DNA of 11,752 nucleotides from Phoronis ovalis (Eukaryota; Phoronida; Phoronidae), in contig JAOXYB010050591.1 in assembly GCA_028565635.1 (NCBI GenBank), forward strand, positions 1 to 11,752, in the 5' to 3' direction. Each line of letters starts with the position of its first letter. The stretch's first letter is position 1. This document shows positions 9,233 to 11,752 of the stretch, in pieces. A program made the position numbers and the translations under genes. Below the pieces are notes generated by a model. The model saw nothing but the letters and a program-made list of their open reading frames with translations. It had not been told where the DNA came from and searched no databases.

Positions 9233-9340
9233 ATGCTCTCTTTTATAAGCAAATTTCCTATCTTTTCTGCTGAAAACAGTCATGCAGATTCACTCCCTAT
9301 AAGTGCATCACTCGGAGTTGTAGCGCCACCAGTCTTATAA
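9233..9340 (+). CDS. Doubtful 35-codon small ORF ending in the TATA box
   Basis: An ATG frame of 35 codons starts MLSFISKFP and ends SLGVVAPPVL. Its TAA overlaps the TATAAAAG box that follows. An in-frame TGA sits directly before the ATG, and -3 is T, a poor context. Composition looks more protein-like than the surroundings and the 3' half is GC-richer, but no family is recognised and no splice signals support it. If the TATA box is real, the frame lies upstream of the transcription start and would not be in that mRNA. It could equally be chance. Confidence 0.12.
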   Translation: MLSFISKFPIFSAENSHADSLPISASLGVVAPPVL

Positions 9341-9343
9341 AAG
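9336..9343 (+). promoter_or_regulatory. TATA box (TATAAAAG), candidate core promoter
   Basis: TATAAAAG followed by GAG is a textbook metazoan TATA box, preceded by a locally GC-richer stretch that includes GCGCCACC. Transcription would begin about 25 to 32 bp downstream, near 9362-9375. That gives a leader of roughly 315 bases before the ATG at 9688 if no 5' UTR intron exists. AT-rich DNA produces such strings by chance. The call depends on the signal-peptide exon that follows in the same direction. Confidence 0.35.
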
Positions 9344-9687
9344 GAGAAGTAGCAGTGTAATTTAATATTTTTATAAATAAACTATTGTCGTGTCTACCTG
9401 TATAGGTGCATATATAACTGCCCTGCTGGTGTGGAAGCAATTAAGGGAGATGTAATATATGTTACTTTGAAGATTAAGATTTACCCACCAGAAGTGGAAT
9501 ATAAGTACTGTAGCTTTTTTGATAAATAACTGTGGCATTATCTCAATAAACAAGTGTACTGGAGTGTCAGAAGATTTGGAGTTTAGAATAACTTGACCTG
9601 TAAAATATTTTTGTTACCTTGGAAAAATTACCTGCGGTGCTTTTGAATGCAGAGCTTCTGTGGATACTTCTTATTGCTGTATTTAAA

Positions 9688-9781
9688 ATGAGTTGGATGT
9701 TTAAACATTATGTAATCATCTTTTTTGGAATTTTCTCTACTGTTCACTTGATAACTTCTGCAAGATACAACTTAACTGGTG
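9688..9781 (+). CDS. First coding exon of a secreted or membrane protein (partial gene)
   Basis: The ATG at 9688 has A at -3. The 31 complete codons read as a classical secretory signal peptide: a short N-region with Lys6 and His7, a hydrophobic core around residues 9-22 (VIIFFGIFSTVHLI), then TSA as a signal peptidase site after Ala25. The mature protein would start RYNLTG, and NLT is an N-glycosylation sequon. Codon 32 is cut after its first base by a consensus donor GTAAGT at 9782-9787, so the following intron is phase 1. That phase is usual between a signal-peptide exon and extracellular domain exons. Without splicing the frame stops at 9804. An ATG at 9697 is a possible second start. The family cannot be named from this exon. 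A TATA box lies 345 bp upstream. Confidence 0.5.
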
Positions 9782-9841
9782 GTAAGTGGAATTGTACTGT
9801 ATAAAGATTTCACTTTGGTTTCATTCTATACTCGCTCTATG

Positions 9842-9877
9842 CTATACAAAAGTATAGTGCTTGGTGCTTGGTGCATG
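9842..9877 (+). repeat. CTATAC/GTATAG hairpin followed by a 7-bp tandem triplicate
   Basis: CTATAC (9842-9847) and GTATAG (9852-9857) form a perfect 6-bp stem over AAAA. GTGCTTG, GTGCTTG and GTGCATG follow without a gap at 9857-9877. The role is unknown. It is small enough to be a replication-slippage product. Confidence 0.5.
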
Positions 9878-9947
9878 TCTCTCATCCAATTTTGTACGGT
9901 TTTGCACCTAACTTCCATAGTTTTTACACACAAGGTCCTTTCATTTC

Positions 9948-9961
9948 CCACCAGATGGTAC
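9948..9961 (+). promoter_or_regulatory. CTCF-like binding motif, plus orientation
   Basis: CCACCAGATGGTAC fits CCASYAGRKGGCRS at 13 of 14 positions, with T for the C at position 12. It shares ACCAGATGG-N-AC with the site at 4021-4034. It lies about 170 bp inside the candidate first intron. CAGATGG is also an E-box, so a bHLH factor is an alternative. Confidence 0.4.
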
Positions 9962-10371
9962 TGCTATATGAAAATTAAAGAAGAAACTAGTGATTAAGAA
10001 ATGCACTGTACGCAACAAATGAATATTACAATTTAAAGGTGCTAAAATCTTTATCAAATATATGCATGAAAAAGGAATATACAAAAAATGAGGAAATGTT
10101 CAAATTATATTTGATCTTTAGAAAATAATAAATCACAATAAAATGATAAATTGCTTGGTAAATAAATTTTTGCTAAATTGCATATTAAAAAGTTGATTAA
10201 AAGTGCTCATTAGACCACTAATGTATAATTTGTGAGCTTGCAAAGCTACTCAAGAAATTCTCAGTTTTTGAAGGCTTCTTTTGATGTAGATTGTGTCTGT
10301 GAGATATAGTGTCTTTGATATTTTATTACTATTATAGCATTTCAACAAACAGATTGCTCCTGATTGGATTT

Positions 10372-10384
10372 AAAAAAAAAAAAA
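10372..10384 (+). repeat. A13 homopolymer
   Basis: Thirteen A residues follow GGATTT. It could be the tail of a retroposed sequence ending here, but I see no target-site duplication or recognisable body upstream, so a simple homopolymer is the safer call. Confidence 0.7.
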
Positions 10385-10480
10385 TATTGTGACTTCTGCT
10401 GTAGATAGCAAGCTTGTTGGATGCTATGTCCTTCTTTCTTGCTTTCTTATATGCTGCTGGTTCATGGTGCTTTCAAGTAG

Positions 10481-10704
10481 TGACCTTAAAAAGTATGCCA
10501 TCCCTGGAGATGAGCCACTGTTAACCTTTAGGACAACATATCAAGGTCAAAGGTCATCTAGAGGTCACAGTTTGAAAGCGCATAAGGAAGGCATAAAAAT
10601 GAGATTTTCAGCAGGTCATTTAGAAGTCGTTCAGAGATTATGAGATGTTTTGTCTTAACAGCAAAGGAAAGTTGTTAGATCAGCTTGAGTTTGCCCTAAG
10701 GTCA
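10481..10704 (-). repeat. AGGTCA-rich segment with a perfect DR1, possible inverted repeat-family member
   Basis: AGGTCA hexamers lie at 10544, 10551, 10562, 10613 and 10699, and the opposite orientation TGACCT at 10481. The pair at 10544-10556 is AGGTCA-A-AGGTCA, an exact DR1, the site type bound by RXR and HNF4 nuclear receptors. Read on the minus strand the segment resembles the TGACCT-rich dispersed repeats at 2890-3300 and 7560-7800, but I could not align its end blocks. An open frame spanning 10389-10643 has no ATG and its phase does not fit the upstream donor. Confidence 0.4.
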
Positions 10705-10792
10705 CAGAGCAGTAGCATTTCTCCTCTCCTTCACAAATTGGCTAAACTTTAACGAGTTGTATGCATTGTGAATATATTATACTCGTCTTACT

Positions 10793-10806
10793 GGGGGGGG
10801 GGGGGG
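10793..10806 (+). repeat. G14 homopolymer
   Basis: Fourteen consecutive G residues stand in otherwise AT-rich DNA. A run of this length can form G-quadruplexes and is prone to length change and to sequencing or assembly error, so the exact count should be treated with caution. Confidence 0.85.
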
Positions 10807-11675
10807 AATTGTATGCTAGTGATATATGGTAATAACCAAGTTTGTTATCCTCATAATAGGTTTTGAACACTTGGAATTGATTTTACAATACTGGATGGAG
10901 CATAAGAGCTTTTTACTAATTAAAGATCTATGATGAAAATTCTCTTTGCTAAAATAAGAAATAATGGCCATGTATTACCAGTATGTGTTTTCACCATAAT
11001 TAGCATATAAATTATTTTTTCTCAGCAATTAATTGTAAAAGGTGTGTAATGTCATTAAGTTAAGGAATACTTGTATTTAACATGCTTTCTACATGTTTGC
11101 ATTAAATTTTAATTATGGCACCAGGATGTCTTATAAACAGTTTATTGAAATGATGCTTGTTTTCATCTCAATTTTGAAAATAAGACTCCTCTGAAATGAG
11201 TGATGTGATTCTCATAGGATGAGAGTTTTATTTTCCTTAGGCATATTTCTTAAAAATTTACTTAGAACAGGTGCTTTGTGTTGATTCCTATGATGTACCA
11301 CATTACAGTATCAAAAACATCTGAATCAATAGTGCAACATGTTCATTAACCTTTTTAAACATTTAGCATTGGGCGGGCTTGTTTGTTTCCAGTAAACCGG
11401 ACTTTAACATTTTTTGGCTCTTGCCAAAACAAATTCACAGCAGATACCTGTATTGTTATTCTTCTCATCTTGTATAATGTTAAGCCTACGAAAACACACA
11501 AACATATGATTGACTGGTAAACATTTAATATGAAAACTAATTATTTTGGTACATACCCTACCTATTTTTGCTCAGCATGTAATTGGAAACAAATAATGAA
11601 TTTGGCCTCATACAATTTTGAACATGGTCAAGCACTTTTACACTAACTATATATGTCAGTGACATACTAATAAAC

Positions 11676-11702
11676 ACTAGCCGATACCCGTAAAATTACG
11701 GG
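11676..11702 (+). repeat. Putative edge of a dispersed repeat with CCCGTAA/TTACGGG hairpin
   Basis: CACTAGCCGATA leads into CCCGTAA (11687-11693), two A residues, and TTACGGG (11696-11702), a perfect 7-bp stem. An ACTAGC block followed by a CCCG hairpin is, from memory, a recurrent boundary signature of dispersed repeats in many invertebrates. The element would continue beyond the window, and its class is unknown to me. Confidence 0.35.
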
Positions 11703-11752
11703 CAATAATGAGGGTTACATAAAATTTGAATAGCTATCTAACTGAATGATCG

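Larger units (their letters stand above)
9782..10480 (+). other. Start of candidate intron 1
   Basis: The stretch begins with the GTAAGT donor and holds no convincing exon in phase 1. It contains a small hairpin followed by a 7-bp triplicate (9842-9877), a CTCF-like motif (9948-9961), an A13 run (10372-10384) and a pyrimidine-rich tract at 10429-10450 followed by CAAGTAG. An open frame from 9779 to 9997 lacks an ATG and is taken as chance. Confidence 0.4.
10705..11752. other. Gene-poor right end of window
   Basis: No confident exon is present. Acceptor-like pyrimidine tracts end at 11025, 11392 and 11575. The one at 11392 is followed by a 42-codon frame in phase 1, described under findings. 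TTTTGGC (11412-11418) and GCCAAAA (11423-11429) form a hairpin. The G14 run and the terminal motif are listed separately. Confidence 0.45.

Noticed and set aside
10389-10643. 84-codon open frame across the AGGTCA cluster, with a pyrimidine tract and CAAGTAG inside it
   Set aside because: No ATG. The frame needs a phase-2 intron, whereas the upstream donor is phase 1, and most of it is repeat-like sequence.
1-11752. CRISPR array, bacterial operon, rRNA or tRNA genes, retroviral or viral genes
   Set aside because: I looked for repeat-spacer periodicity, cloverleaf boxes, long ORFs and polymerase-type motifs on both strands and saw none.

Overview
The window reads as non-coding DNA from an AT-rich animal genome (roughly two-thirds A+T by eye). 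No frame carries a long ORF, a Shine-Dalgarno-led gene string or an operon. The longest open frames are 60 to 92 codons, most lack a real ATG, and they look like background. A mollusc or another lophotrochozoan is my best guess. It rests on remembered resemblance of the TGACCT-rich dispersed repeats and of the CCCG hairpin at the right edge to molluscan repeats, so it is weak.

Layout. Positions 1-115 hold a decayed repeat built from units of about 21 bp that fold back on themselves. Positions 120-5915 are mostly featureless, intron-like or intergenic DNA. They are broken by three CTCF-like motifs (367-380, 2578-2591, 4021-4034), one dispersed-repeat copy (about 2890-3300) and a small cluster of 12-bp repeats (3583-3708). 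A striking 359-bp foldback element lies at 5923-6281, with arms about 85% identical and made of the same kind of 21-bp unit. Positions 6287-9230 contain two overlapping, mutually exclusive hairpins (7082-7124) and a second dispersed-repeat copy (about 7560-7800).

The best gene evidence is at 9336-9787 on the plus strand. A canonical TATAAAAG box is followed, about 345 bp later, by an ATG that opens a clean 25-residue signal peptide. A consensus GTAAGT splice donor in phase 1 comes six codons after the predicted cleavage site. This looks like the first coding exon of a secreted or membrane protein whose remaining exons lie downstream, mostly or wholly outside the window. The proposed 5' leader holds three short upstream ORFs, and the last overlaps the main start codon as ATGA. 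The DNA after 9782 would then be intron 1, with a fourth CTCF-like motif, an AGGTCA cluster with a perfect DR1, and A13 and G14 runs.

Taken together, the two left CTCF-like motifs point left and the two right ones point right, which is the divergent arrangement seen at some chromatin boundaries. The foldback element lies between the inner and outer right-hand motifs, and the candidate promoter lies just left of the last one. That reading is inference. The motifs, repeats, signal peptide and donor are visible directly.
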